Of a stretch of 64,000 nucleotides of DNA, positions 1 through 8,552 are shown piece after piece. Source of the DNA: Terriglobia bacterium. GTDB lineage: Bacteria > Acidobacteriota > Terriglobia > Bryobacterales > Bryobacteraceae. Position numbers and translations under genes: made by a program. The DNA is taken from contig JAIQFE010000008.1 of the NCBI GenBank assembly GCA_020073445.1, positions 109,200 to 173,199 on the forward strand, read 5' to 3'. The notes beneath the pieces are model-generated. The model made no database searches, was not told where the DNA came from, and saw only the letters and a list, made by a program, of their open reading frames with translations. Within the stretch, counting starts at the first letter, position 1. The number at the start of each line of letters is the position of its first letter.

Positions 1-80
1 ATTCATTGGGCTTTATGCCCAAACGGCAGAGTAACGGTTTCAGCCGCGAGGGCCGTCTGTAGGTCGAAAGGCCACAGGTC

Positions 81-1409
81 ATGAGAATACGCCAGACGAT
101 TCTGTTGGGCGTCGCAGTGTGCGCCGCCACGCTGGGTGGATGGTGGTACATGCACGCAAGCACAGCGAAACAATACAGGACTGAGGCGGTGCAGCGCGGA
201 CGAATTCAATCCATCGTTTCCGTGACGGGCACGGTCAGCGCGTTGCTCACGGTTCAGATAGGCAGCCAGGTTTCCGGTGTCGTGACGGCGCTCCACGCCG
301 ACTACAACAGCCAGGTCCACAAGGGCGAGCTCCTGGCCGAAATCGATCCTCTGCCGTTTCAGGAAAGAGTGAACCAGGCTCAGGCTGCGCTCGACAGCGC
401 AAAGGCGGCGGTAGACGCGGCGAAGGCAACCGTGCAGAAGTCTGAGACCGATATCCGCAGCGCGGAGGCCACGGCCGCCAGCCAGAAGGCACTGGTTGCT
501 CAGGCGCTGGCGGGCGAGCGGGAAGCCAAGATCGTCGCCGACCGTCAACAGAAGCTGGCCGCGAACTCGATTGTCTCGGATGACCAGTTCCAGAGCGCCA
601 AGGCCACTTACGACGTCGCCGTCGCCGACCGGGAAGCAAGCGATGCGCAGGCACACGTCGCGGAGACTACCATCGACGAGATGAAGGAGGCGCGGGAGGC
701 CGCCAAAGTCCAGCAGGCGAACGCCGAGGCTCAGGTCCGGCAAGCCCAGGGCGCCCTGGACAGCGCCAAGCTGGACCTGGAACACTGCCGCATAACCTCG
801 CCCATCGACGGGATCGTGATCTCCCGCCAGGTGGACGCCGGTCAGACAGTAGCCGCCAGTTTTGCCGCGCCGAACCTCTTTCAAATCGCGCAGGACTTGA
901 CCAAGATGCAGGTGGACGCCGATATCGACGAGTCGGAGATCGCCAAGGTGCACGTCGGGCAGGTCGCGCAATTTACCGTGGACGCGATGCCCACCCGGAC
1001 GTTCGAAGCGGTGGTTCGGCAGGTGCGCGAGTCGGCCACCAACGTTCAGAACGTAATCACATATGACGCGGTGATGGACGTCCCCAACCCGGATCTAGTA
1101 CTTCTGCCGGGCATGACCGCCAACATCCGGATTCCCGTCCAGGTGCGGGAGAGCGTTCTGCGGGTCCCTAACGGCGCGCTGCGATACAAGCCGGCGGATG
1201 ACAAAGCTGGTCCGGTCGTGAAGCCGTTGTCGCAGAGCCAACAAAAGGGGCCACAGACGCAGCAGACGGTTTACGTGTTGAACAGCGCGGGATTACCGGA
1301 GATGCGCAAGATCCAGGTCGGTATTTCCGACGGTCTCTACACCGAAGTCGTGTCGGGCGACCTGCGCGAAGGCGAAGCTATCGTCTTGCAAGAGACGCAT
1401 GGCAAGTAG
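81..1409 (+). CDS. MacA/HlyD-type periplasmic adaptor of an efflux system
   Basis: 442-residue membrane-fusion (adaptor) protein that would link an inner-membrane transporter to an outer-membrane channel. An N-terminal hydrophobic segment (about residues 7-23) anchors it. The lipoyl half-motif follows (about 50-90, with IGSQVSGVV and KGELLAEID), then a long Ala/Lys/Gln/Glu-rich coiled-coil hairpin (about 95-235), the second lipoyl half (TSPIDGIVISRQVDAGQ) and beta-barrel and membrane-proximal domains ending near ALRYKP. The layout is that of MacA. No MacB permease/ATPase or TolC follows: the next gene is convergent. The partners may lie left of the window or elsewhere. The start is the first ATG; no strong ribosome-binding site is visible. 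Confidence 0.88.
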   Translation: MRIRQTILLGVAVCAATLGGWWYMHASTAKQYRTEAVQRGRIQSIVSVTGTVSALLTVQIGSQVSGVVTALHADYNSQVHKGELLAEIDPLPFQERVNQAQAALDSAKAAVDAAKATVQKSETDIRSAEATAASQKALVAQALAGEREAKIVADRQQKLAANSIVSDDQFQSAKATYDVAVADREASDAQAHVAETTIDEMKEAREAAKVQQANAEAQVRQAQGALDSAKLDLEHCRITSPIDGIVISRQVDAGQTVAASFAAPNLFQIAQDLTKMQVDADIDESEIAKVHVGQVAQFTVDAMPTRTFEAVVRQVRESATNVQNVITYDAVMDVPNPDLVLLPGMTANIRIPVQVRESVLRVPNGALRYKPADDKAGPVVKPLSQSQQKGPQTQQTVYVLNSAGLPEMRKIQVGISDGLYTEVVSGDLREGEAIVLQETHGK

Positions 1410-1425
1410 ACGTGTGTCGGAAAAG

Positions 1426-1505
1426 GGGGACAGCCTACTCTGTCCCCTCGCGTAAACTTGTGACTTCGCGCACGAGCCTGGGAGTGGACGGAGCTGCCTG
1501 TCCCC
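1426..1505. repeat. REP-like hairpin, GGGGACAG/CTGTCCCC family
   Basis: GGGGACAG (1426-1433), loop CCTACT, then CTGTCCCC (1440-1447) form a perfect 8-bp stem. A third half-site CTGTCCCC lies at 1498-1505. It sits between convergent genes, 16 bases after the adaptor stop. There is no T-run, so it is not a typical intrinsic terminator. The same GGGGACRG core recurs around the RAYT gene and upstream of the CheB/CheR gene. Confidence 0.7.
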
Positions 1506-1509
1506 TGGC

Positions 1510-2913
1510 CTATTGCGCTTTCGCCGCGAGCTTCTTCAGCAGCTCGGCCGTCGATTCGTGAACATCCTTGCGGCTGCCGTCGAACCCGCCGCTGCCGCCC
1601 GCCTGACCGAGCGCCGCATCGAGCGGAGTCTTTCCCTGCTTGTCTTTTGCGCTGAGGTTCGCGCCGTGATCGGCGAGGAATTGCACGATCTTGTCATAGC
1701 CCTTGAGCGCCGCGGCGTGCAGAGCGGTCTGTCCTTGCCCATTGGCGGCATTTATGTCGACGCCCGCGTCCAGGCACAGCTGAATCGCTTCGATCGCTTC
1801 CGCCTCGGTCTTGAAGCGGCCGGTGGTGTCTTCCTCTTTCGATCCCAGTCCCGCGGCGGCCATCAGCGGCGTGATCCCCGCCCGCGTGGCGAGCTTTGGA
1901 TCGGCTCCCTTGGCCAGCAGGAGGCGCATCGCGGGCAGGTCGGCAGCCTTGGCGGCTCGTAAAAGAGGCGTGGTGCCGGTGGTGAGCATCGTGTCGTCGC
2001 CGCGATCGAGCTTGGTCCGATACGGCTGCTGTTTCTTGAGCTGCGCGTTGACGTTCGCGCCTTTATCCAGCAGCAGCTTGATCAGATCGAGGCTCGTGAT
2101 CTGATTGTCGATCACCCGTGGCGAAGGCCGGTTCGAAACCGGCATAGTGTTGAAGTCGACCGCCGAAAACAAAGCTGTCCGCCCGGTATCATCGGCCAAA
2201 TTCGGATCCGCGCCCTTGTTCAACAGGAAAGCTGCCGCATCGTAGTGCCCGTTGATGATCGCCATCAGCACTGGACTGATCCCATCGGGATCGACCGTGT
2301 TGATCTTCGCGCCCGCGTCGAGCAGGACCAGTTCGCATTCCACGCATCCCTGGCGCGCGGCAAAGAGCAGCGGAGTCAGGCCTCCCAAGGGCAGCCACTT
2401 GTCGCGCGGCTCGGAGGTCACCTGGCGTTCCCACTTGTTGATGTTCGAGACGGCGTTCACGTCCGCGCCGTGCGCGATCAGCTCCTTCGCCATGGCCGGA
2501 TGCTGCTCATCCACGGCCCACATTAGGGCGGTTTGCCCGTGCCACTCCTCGCGAGCGTCCACTTTCGCGCCGTGATCGAGCAGAACCCTCGCGGCCTCGA
2601 CGACCCCAGTGCGTGCGGCCGTCATCAGCGCGGTCTCGCCTTCGGTCGATACGGAGTTCGGATCCACCCCGGCTTTCAGCAGCCGTTCGATGATGGCCGG
2701 ATTCGCGTTCTGGCACGCCAGATAGAGCGGAGTGACGCCGTAACGGTTCGCGGCTTTCGCATCGGCGCCGGCGGCCAGAAGCTTATTCACCTTGGCCAGA
2801 TCGTTATCGCGAACGGCTAAGTGGAGTGGCGTGGTCCCGTCGGCAGAGGGAGCGTTAATGTCGGCGGCGACGCACGCGACGGCGAGCAAAAGAAGTGATC
2901 CGAGTACACGCAT
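1510..2913 (-). CDS. Secreted ankyrin-repeat protein
   Basis: 467 residues: an N-terminal signal peptide (hydrophobic MRVLGSLLLLAVACVAAD) followed by about ten ankyrin repeats covering nearly the whole protein. Repeat hallmarks such as G-TPLHLAV, LLLDKGANVNA and GQTALHAAALKGYDKIV are obvious. Ankyrin arrays bind proteins; a secreted or periplasmic one next to DUF1552 suggests a scaffold or binding partner, which is inference. It starts 10 bases after the DUF1552 stop, so the two are almost surely co-transcribed. The partner cannot be named from sequence. Confidence 0.88.
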   Translation of the reverse strand: MRVLGSLLLLAVACVAADINAPSADGTTPLHLAVRDNDLAKVNKLLAAGADAKAANRYGVTPLYLACQNANPAIIERLLKAGVDPNSVSTEGETALMTAARTGVVEAARVLLDHGAKVDAREEWHGQTALMWAVDEQHPAMAKELIAHGADVNAVSNINKWERQVTSEPRDKWLPLGGLTPLLFAARQGCVECELVLLDAGAKINTVDPDGISPVLMAIINGHYDAAAFLLNKGADPNLADDTGRTALFSAVDFNTMPVSNRPSPRVIDNQITSLDLIKLLLDKGANVNAQLKKQQPYRTKLDRGDDTMLTTGTTPLLRAAKAADLPAMRLLLAKGADPKLATRAGITPLMAAAGLGSKEEDTTGRFKTEAEAIEAIQLCLDAGVDINAANGQGQTALHAAALKGYDKIVQFLADHGANLSAKDKQGKTPLDAALGQAGGSGGFDGSRKDVHESTAELLKKLAAKAQ

Positions 2914-2923
2914 TAAGGCCTCC

Positions 2924-4252
2924 TTACGCGGTCTCGATCACGCCCGTGCTGTCGCCCAGGCTCTCGACCGGGACGCCGGCCTTGTGCAGCATGGTCAGCA
3001 GGACATTGGTCATCGGCGTATGATCGGGCTGCTTGATGTGATAGCCGCCCTTCATAGTACCGGCGCCACCGCCCAGGACCAGAGTCGGCAGCGGGAAGTG
3101 GTTATGCGCGTTGCTGTTGCTCATGTTGCTGCCGTACAGGATCAACGAATGATCCAGCAGCGATCCGTCGCCATCCTGCGTTGTGTTGAGCTTCTCCACG
3201 AACTTGGTGAACAGCGTGAGATGGAAATTCTGGATCTTCACCAGCTTCTCGATCTTGTCCGCGCGGTTTTGATGATGCGACGTCGCGTGATGCCCGTCAT
3301 GCACGCCGACTTGCGGGTAAGTCCGGTTGCTAACCTCGCGCGCCATCATGAAGGTGAACACGCGGCTGATGTTGGCCTGATACGCGAGGGCGAGAAGATC
3401 GTACATGATGCCGACGTGCTCGTCGTAGGAGAACGGAATGCCTGCCGGCTGTTCCGGCAGCTTCATGTTGGGATCCACTTGCTGGCTGGCTTTCTGGATA
3501 CGACGCTCGATCTCGCGGACGTTCTCCAGATACTCGCTGATCTTGAGACGATCCTGAGGGCCAAGCTTGGCTTGCAGGCCGGTGGCTTCTTTCGTAACGG
3601 CGTCCAGGATGCTGCGGTCGCTTTCGATGCGGGCCAGGCGGTCGGCCGGGCTGCCACCCTGCCCGAACATCCTCTCGAATACTTTGCGCGGGTTAATCTC
3701 CATCGGCAGAGGCGTGGTCGGCGTCCGCCAGGAGAGCGTGTTCATGTAAATGCAGCCGTAATCGCGGTCGCATGCGCCGATCAGGCCGGAGTGGTCTTCG
3801 ATCGCCAGCTCCATCGAAGGCAGAATGTTGTCTTGCCCGATGGCTTGCGCGGCTATTTGATCCGCGGTAACGCCGGCGAAGGCGTCGGTGCCCTGCGTGG
3901 GTTTCGGACGCACGCCGCTTAACCACGTCGTCGGGCTGAGCGAATGGACTGCTGTGGAATCGGCCGCGCGATGTCCCAGGCCGCTGACGATGTTCAACCG
4001 GTCGCGGAACGGCTCGAGAGGCTTCAGGATCGGCGAAAACTCGAACCCAGCGCCTTCCGTGGCAGGCGTCCATTTGTCCATGATCGCGCCGTGCGGCACG
4101 TAGACGAATCCCAGTCGCGGCAACGGTGCGGCGGCGGTTTTCCGGGTCAGCGTCTGTGCCGGAATCATGGAATCGAGTAGGGGGAGCGCCAGGGTGACGC
4201 CCATTCCACGGAGAAATGTGCGGCGAGGCAGGTGCTTCTTCGTGATCAACAT
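2924..4252 (-). CDS. DUF1552 family Tat-exported protein
   Basis: 442 residues from the preferred ATG at 4252, which has a GAGGTG ribosome-binding site seven bases upstream; an in-frame start nine codons earlier lacks one. The N-terminus is a twin-arginine signal (RRTFLRGMG, then a hydrophobic stretch ending near IPAQ), so it is exported folded. The body is a typical DUF1552 protein (GFVYVPHGAIMDKWTP, HLTLFTKFVEKL, LYGSNMSNSNAH), a family of unknown function common in Planctomycetes, Verrucomicrobia and Acidobacteria. It is typically encoded next to DUF1592 cytochrome-like proteins, as here (6089-8476). The ankyrin gene follows directly. Confidence 0.9.
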   Translation of the reverse strand: MLITKKHLPRRTFLRGMGVTLALPLLDSMIPAQTLTRKTAAAPLPRLGFVYVPHGAIMDKWTPATEGAGFEFSPILKPLEPFRDRLNIVSGLGHRAADSTAVHSLSPTTWLSGVRPKPTQGTDAFAGVTADQIAAQAIGQDNILPSMELAIEDHSGLIGACDRDYGCIYMNTLSWRTPTTPLPMEINPRKVFERMFGQGGSPADRLARIESDRSILDAVTKEATGLQAKLGPQDRLKISEYLENVREIERRIQKASQQVDPNMKLPEQPAGIPFSYDEHVGIMYDLLALAYQANISRVFTFMMAREVSNRTYPQVGVHDGHHATSHHQNRADKIEKLVKIQNFHLTLFTKFVEKLNTTQDGDGSLLDHSLILYGSNMSNSNAHNHFPLPTLVLGGGAGTMKGGYHIKQPDHTPMTNVLLTMLHKAGVPVESLGDSTGVIETA

Positions 4253-4300
4253 GGGAACACCTCGACACCATTTTCTCACGTTTTCAATAGCTTCGAGTTC

Positions 4301-4948
4301 CTAGGGGAACCGGAAGGTGAACACGGCAGCGGTGTTGATCCAGGTGTCCGTGGTTTCGAGCGGAGGGACCGCGCCCAGCGGATCCCCGTTGGTTTTGCCA
4401 TGGATCAGGCGCGATTCGACGCCCACCCAGAAGCGACGGCTTCGTTCGACGGCGACGTTGACGCCCGCAGTCGTGTAGTAGCCCCAGCCGCCGCGAGATC
4501 GGCAGGTTTGGCAATTGAAGCTACTATCCGATCCCCCGCCGGGGACCTCGACGGACTCGCCGTAGTGCAAATAGACAGTGCCGCCTCCGCCGAACAGCTC
4601 GACTCGGGGGCCTATGGGCAGAATGCCCCGTCCACCAAGTGGGACCATGATTTCGTTATCACTGATCTTGAGTCGCCCGATGATGGTGTCCTGGAAATCG
4701 CGCACGCCCGCGGCATGGAAAACGGCGTCGAGACCAACATCGGCTTGAAGGTACTTGATGGGCCGATACCCGAATCCGATCGTCAGAAGAGGCGAGGTGG
4801 TCATGAAAGACGTCAGGTCCTCGCGAGGAATCGCTCCGCCGGTGCCGGCACTGAAGCTGAATTGGCGGGCTAGGGGTTGGGCTACCAATGGTGCGGCCAC
4901 GGGCGCCGCCAGTAAACAGCCGAGAGACAACCATTTGCGGGGTGTCAT
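4301..4948 (-). CDS. Small outer-membrane beta-barrel protein
   Basis: 215 residues with a signal peptide (hydrophobic run ending near VAQP) and a body of alternating polar/apolar strands rich in Gly and aromatic residues. It ends in Phe-Arg-Phe-Pro, close to the C-terminal aromatic signature of barrel proteins. It resembles OmpA/OmpW-sized eight-strand barrels, but no specific family is recognised. A Cys pair (FNCQTCRS) sits in a probable loop. It is upstream of and co-directional with DUF1552 (48-base gap). A structural or ligand-binding role in the same envelope cluster is inference. Confidence 0.65.
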   Translation of the reverse strand: MTPRKWLSLGCLLAAPVAAPLVAQPLARQFSFSAGTGGAIPREDLTSFMTTSPLLTIGFGYRPIKYLQADVGLDAVFHAAGVRDFQDTIIGRLKISDNEIMVPLGGRGILPIGPRVELFGGGGTVYLHYGESVEVPGGGSDSSFNCQTCRSRGGWGYYTTAGVNVAVERSRRFWVGVESRLIHGKTNGDPLGAVPPLETTDTWINTAAVFTFRFP

Positions 4949-5101
4949 TTTGCCCTCTAGGATGCAGCAGCCGCGCCGCAGGTTTCCAGTGTTTCTGCCA
5001 AGGATCGGTTGGTAGTCCGCTTGGGTAAAGGTTGGTAGTAGGTGCTCGACGCCGGGTTGACCCAGGGCAGGGGGCCGCCTACACTACGGGTAGCCGAGCC
5101 C

Positions 5102-5365
5102 ATGAAGACCTACACCTTCCGAGTCATTGTCGAGCCTGATGGCGATCGCTGGCACGCCCACTGCCCGGCTCTGGAACAGTATGGCGGCGCGACTTGGGGA
5201 GTTACGCAAGCAGAAGCTCTGAAACATATCCAGGAAGTCGTGCAAATGGTGATTGAGGAGCTGCAGGAAGATGGAGTTCCGATACCCGACGCTCCTCGGC
5301 AGGACGTGGAAGTGTCGGATGAGGCCAGAGTATCCGTCACCATTCCAACTCTCGCAAGCCCCTAA
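5102..5365 (+). CDS. hicB: HicB antitoxin
   Basis: 87 residues from the ATG at 5102 (MKTYTFRVIVEPDGDRWHAH). The partial RNase-H-like HicB fold is recognisable: beta-strand start, the DGDRWHAHCPAL segment, GATWGVTQAEAL and the helix LKHIQEVVQMVIEEL. HicB binds and neutralises HicA and usually represses its own promoter. The hicA start codon abuts the hicB stop (TAAATG), so the two are translationally coupled. The order is antitoxin first. The pair is opposite in strand to, and lies inside, the minus-strand DUF1592/DUF1552 cluster. No separate DNA-binding domain is evident in this short form. Confidence 0.85.
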   Translation: MKTYTFRVIVEPDGDRWHAHCPALEQYGGATWGVTQAEALKHIQEVVQMVIEELQEDGVPIPDAPRQDVEVSDEARVSVTIPTLASP

Positions 5366-5617
5366 ATGCCTCTTGACTACCGTCGGTTGCGTGCTGTTAC
5401 CGCGCGCGAGATCGGCGCCGCGCTCGTTCGGGACGGTTTCAAATTAGCGCGTCAGAAGGGCAGCCATCAGCGTTATGTTCATCCGGATGGCCGCAGAGTT
5501 ACTGTCACATACCACAGCTCGGGCGACACGTTCCAGATTAAGACGCTTCGAAGCATGATCGAACGCCAGGCACGATGGACTGAGGACGATCTGCGGCGGC
5601 TTGGGCTAGTTGCTTAG
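5366..5617 (+). CDS. hicA: HicA mRNA interferase toxin
   Basis: 83 residues with the dsRNA-binding-like HicA fold: REIGAALVRDGFKLARQKGSHQRYVHPDGRRVTVTYH. The conserved catalytic His is in GSHQRY, and the C-terminal helix (IKTLRSMIERQARW) is typical. HicA cleaves mRNA and tmRNA independently of ribosomes. It starts immediately after the hicB stop. Its last 12 bases overlap the 3' end of the convergent lipoprotein gene, which fits insertion at an existing gene border. The catalytic His is present and the frame is open, so the toxin appears intact. Confidence 0.87.
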   Translation: MPLDYRRLRAVTAREIGAALVRDGFKLARQKGSHQRYVHPDGRRVTVTYHSSGDTFQIKTLRSMIERQARWTEDDLRRLGLVA

Positions 5618-6061
5618 AGGACGAGTGGGAGAAGATACGAGGTCTGGCCTCGGGTAATTGGGAATCAACGAACGGGGCCCCACAAAGAACAGTTGGATTT
5701 GTACAGGCACCGACTGGTAACTGAAATTGTGGATTCTATCCGTGTCCTTGGGTTCGACTCCTTCTAGTTGTAGCCTTACTCTTCCGCCAGTCGAGGACAC
5801 ATAGAAATACTCATCGCTCCCGTACCCAACCTCGAACTGGGAACTGGTCCGGAGCACGCCAGAAGGCGGGATGACCAATAAGTATTTTCGATTCTCCTTG
5901 TCTAGCGGGGGCGCGGTTGGCACTGCGTAAATTACCTGGACCCATCCAATATAGCCGTTTGGTATGAGCACTCGGTTGCCGGTCCGAAATCCGCAGGCAG
6001 CAATACTGAGCCAGGAAACAGCTGCGACAAAGGTCCGCCTACGAGTACTGTAAGTCCCCAA
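5606..6061 (-). CDS. Putative lipoprotein (DUF6843-like)
   Basis: 151 residues with a short basic N-terminus (RRRTF), a hydrophobic segment and a lipobox-like LSIAAC, so probably lipid-anchored at Cys23. The following IPNGYIGWVQVIYAVPTAPP resembles the 'IPxGYxGWV' start of small lipoproteins grouped as DUF6843. That assignment is from memory and moderate. The only in-frame start giving this signal is TTG at 6061, with a GGGGAG-like site upstream. It follows the DUF1592 gene by 27 bases on the same strand, so it is probably part of that operon. Function unknown. Confidence 0.62.
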   Translation of the reverse strand: MGTYSTRRRTFVAAVSWLSIAACGFRTGNRVLIPNGYIGWVQVIYAVPTAPPLDKENRKYLLVIPPSGVLRTSSQFEVGYGSDEYFYVSSTGGRVRLQLEGVEPKDTDRIHNFSYQSVPVQIQLFFVGPRSLIPNYPRPDLVSSPTRPLSN

Positions 6062-6088
6062 GATCCATTACGCTCCCCTCAATGTTGA

Positions 6089-8476
6089 TCAGTGTGGTTC
6101 GGCCGCTGCGCGGATGGGCGCGTCCTGAACCCGGCGCGTCTGGAATGGCGTGCTCTTCACGATCCCCAGCACAATCGACGAGAATTTGTAGTCGTTGCGT
6201 TCGGCGTCGCGGGCGATGCCGCGAACGGTCGGCATGTCGTAGTACTCCAGGCCGCGGCCGAGACCGTAAGTCAGCATCTTCTCGGTGAGCGTTCGCACGA
6301 ACTGTTCGGGGTGCTTCATAATCGCGTTGCGCAGCGCCACCGGACCGTCGACCTTGGTTCCGTCCGCAAGCTGGCCCGTTGGATCCACCGCGCCTCCCGG
6401 CTCCTTGGTGCGCCACTCGCCCACGCCGTCGAAATTCTCGAGCGAGAATCCCAGGGGATCCATCACCGCATGACATCCCGAACACGCCGGACTCTTGCGA
6501 TGCTCTTCCAGCCGCGCGCGAACGGATAACGCCTGTGCTCCTTCGTTTTCCTTAAGCGGCGGAACGCCGGGCGGAGGAGCGGGAGGAGGCGTTCCCAGAA
6601 TCGCTTCCAGAATGAACTTGCCCCGCTTTACCGGCGACGTGCGGTTGGCTTCCGACGTCACCGTCAAGATGCTGCCCTGGCCGAGCAGCCCTCGGCGCGC
6701 TTCATCCGTCACCTTGACTCGGCGGAACTGGCTACCGTAAACGCCCGGGATGCCGTAGTGCTTGGCCAGGCGCTCATTGACGAAGGTGTAATCCGCGGTC
6801 AGCAGATCGAGCACATTCCGATCGTCGCGCATAATGCTCCCGAAGAACATTTCGGTTTCACGCCGGAACGCCTGCCGCAGGTTATCGTCGAAATTAGGAA
6901 ACTCGTTGGGATCCGGCTGCACATTCGGCAGGTTGCGCAGCATCAGCCACTGCCCGGCGAAATTCTTCACCAACGCTTCGGATCTATCGTCAGCCAGCAT
7001 GCGCTTCACTTGCTGCTCCAGAACCGCCGGATCTTTCAGCTTCCCTTGCGAGGCGACCGTGATGAGCTGATCGTCGGGAATCGTGCTCCACAGAAAGAAC
7101 GAGAGGCGCGAAGCCAGTTCCAAGTCGCTGACCGGATGCATCGAACCGGGCGCAGCTCCCGCCGGATCGGTTTCCGTGCGGAACAGGAACTTCGGATTGG
7201 TCAGGATCAGCCGCAGCGCGTTCTCAATCCCCGCGTCGAAATTCTTTTTATTGCGTGCCGATTGATAGAAGCTGAGCAAGTTTTCGAGATCCGCACCGGT
7301 CACAGGCCGGCGATAAGCCCGGCGGGCGAGACTGGTCAGGATCGTACGGGCGCAGGGAAGCTCGGCGGATGCATTGGCCGGACGGCAGGAAAAAATACGA
7401 TGCCGGCTGGGCGTGTCGCCCGGACCGGTGGGATTGAACGGCCCCGTGATCTGCATCCGGTCGATCCTCGGGACGCCGTTCATGTTCTGCAAATCGTGGT
7501 CGTGGGTGAACGGCTGCAGGGGCTCGTCGGATGGCGCGGAGTTGCGGCGCAAAAACGTCACCACAACGGTGCGAGGTCCGGCTTTAACCGGAATGCGCGT
7601 CCGCAGGCGCGCGTCGATCGTGTCCTTCGCAACGCCCAGATTCGCGTCCGACATCTTGTTGTCTTCCTCGCCGCCCACTTGAGCCAGGAACACGCGTTGG
7701 CCGTCGATGCTGATCTCGAGCTGATGCGCGTACTCGAGGCCCGTCAGATAGCCGACGATGTTCTGCAGCAGGAAAACGCGGAAGTCGTATTCGCCGTCCA
7801 GAGGAAAGTTGTAGTGAATCAGAATTCCGCCGCGCGTGCCCAGGGGCAGCCCTTCGATGTGTTGCTCCTGGTCGAGATCCGGCGCCGCATGGAACACCAG
7901 GCTGACGGGAGTGATGGACGGATCGCCCACCGCCAGGCTCGAGATCTTGTCCGATGCCGATAAGTACTGTTCGAGCAGGGACGGCGAAAAACGCAGCACG
8001 TCGGCGATGTTGTCGAACCCGTTGGCTTCGTCGTCGGCGGGAAGGAATGAGGCGGCGTCGATATCCAAATCGAGCAGATCGTGGATCGCGTTCCCGTACT
8101 CGGTCCGATTCAGCCGGTGCAACGTAGACCGGCCGGGCTCGGGATGCGTTGCCGCGGCACGGTCGAGCGATGCTTCCAGCCACCCTGTGAACTTGTCCAC
8201 AGTAGCTCCGTCCGGTCGCGGCATGCCCTGTGGAGGCATCATGCCTCCGTGCAGCTTGCGGAGAACTTTTTCCCAAGTCTCGGCGTTATCCGATACGTGG
8301 TCGAGGTTGAGGTTATCCAAGGTCAGGCCGCCGGTTTTCAGCCGCTGGTTGTGGCAGGTGACGCAGTATTTGTCCAGCATGGCCCGCTGTTCGGTAGTTG
8401 GACTGGTCTGCTGGAAGGCGAATGTGGCGGAAAACACTGCGAGAATCCCGCCTGTTATGAGCAATAAAGATCGCAT
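6089..8476 (-). CDS. DUF1592/DUF1587/DUF1588/DUF1585 di-haem c-type secreted protein
   Basis: 795 residues. A signal peptide (about 1-21) precedes a first haem-binding CVTCH (38-42). The planctomycete-cytochrome modules follow: DUF1587 (about 110-175, LHRLNRTEYGNAIHDLL), a putative sugar-binding-like region, DUF1595 (around ARRAYRRPVTGAD), DUF1592 (ASRLSFFLWSTIPDDQL), DUF1588 (RRGLLGQGSILTVTSEANRTSP) with a second haem motif CSGCH, and C-terminal DUF1585. It would be a periplasmic or surface redox protein; its substrate is unknown for the family. Pairing with DUF1552 (2924-4252) is typical, but here a lipoprotein, hicBA and a barrel gene lie between. Upstream it diverges from the DedA gene across 76 bases. 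Confidence 0.9.
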   Translation of the reverse strand: MRSLLLITGGILAVFSATFAFQQTSPTTEQRAMLDKYCVTCHNQRLKTGGLTLDNLNLDHVSDNAETWEKVLRKLHGGMMPPQGMPRPDGATVDKFTGWLEASLDRAAATHPEPGRSTLHRLNRTEYGNAIHDLLDLDIDAASFLPADDEANGFDNIADVLRFSPSLLEQYLSASDKISSLAVGDPSITPVSLVFHAAPDLDQEQHIEGLPLGTRGGILIHYNFPLDGEYDFRVFLLQNIVGYLTGLEYAHQLEISIDGQRVFLAQVGGEEDNKMSDANLGVAKDTIDARLRTRIPVKAGPRTVVVTFLRRNSAPSDEPLQPFTHDHDLQNMNGVPRIDRMQITGPFNPTGPGDTPSRHRIFSCRPANASAELPCARTILTSLARRAYRRPVTGADLENLLSFYQSARNKKNFDAGIENALRLILTNPKFLFRTETDPAGAAPGSMHPVSDLELASRLSFFLWSTIPDDQLITVASQGKLKDPAVLEQQVKRMLADDRSEALVKNFAGQWLMLRNLPNVQPDPNEFPNFDDNLRQAFRRETEMFFGSIMRDDRNVLDLLTADYTFVNERLAKHYGIPGVYGSQFRRVKVTDEARRGLLGQGSILTVTSEANRTSPVKRGKFILEAILGTPPPAPPPGVPPLKENEGAQALSVRARLEEHRKSPACSGCHAVMDPLGFSLENFDGVGEWRTKEPGGAVDPTGQLADGTKVDGPVALRNAIMKHPEQFVRTLTEKMLTYGLGRGLEYYDMPTVRGIARDAERNDYKFSSIVLGIVKSTPFQTRRVQDAPIRAAAEPH

Positions 8477-8552
8477 CGTGGCAACCCGAACCTACTCAAA
8501 GCATACACCGGGAGGCTATTGTAGAACACATGGAGGAACCCGTCGAGTAAAG

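Noticed and set aside
6..22. TTGGGC-N5-GCCCAA hairpin at the left edge.
   Set aside because: Short stem with no T-run and no upstream gene visible, so neither terminator nor repeat family can be claimed.
7836..8552. Upstream extension of the DedA frame.
   Set aside because: Antisense to the DUF1592 gene; DedA homology starts at 8553.
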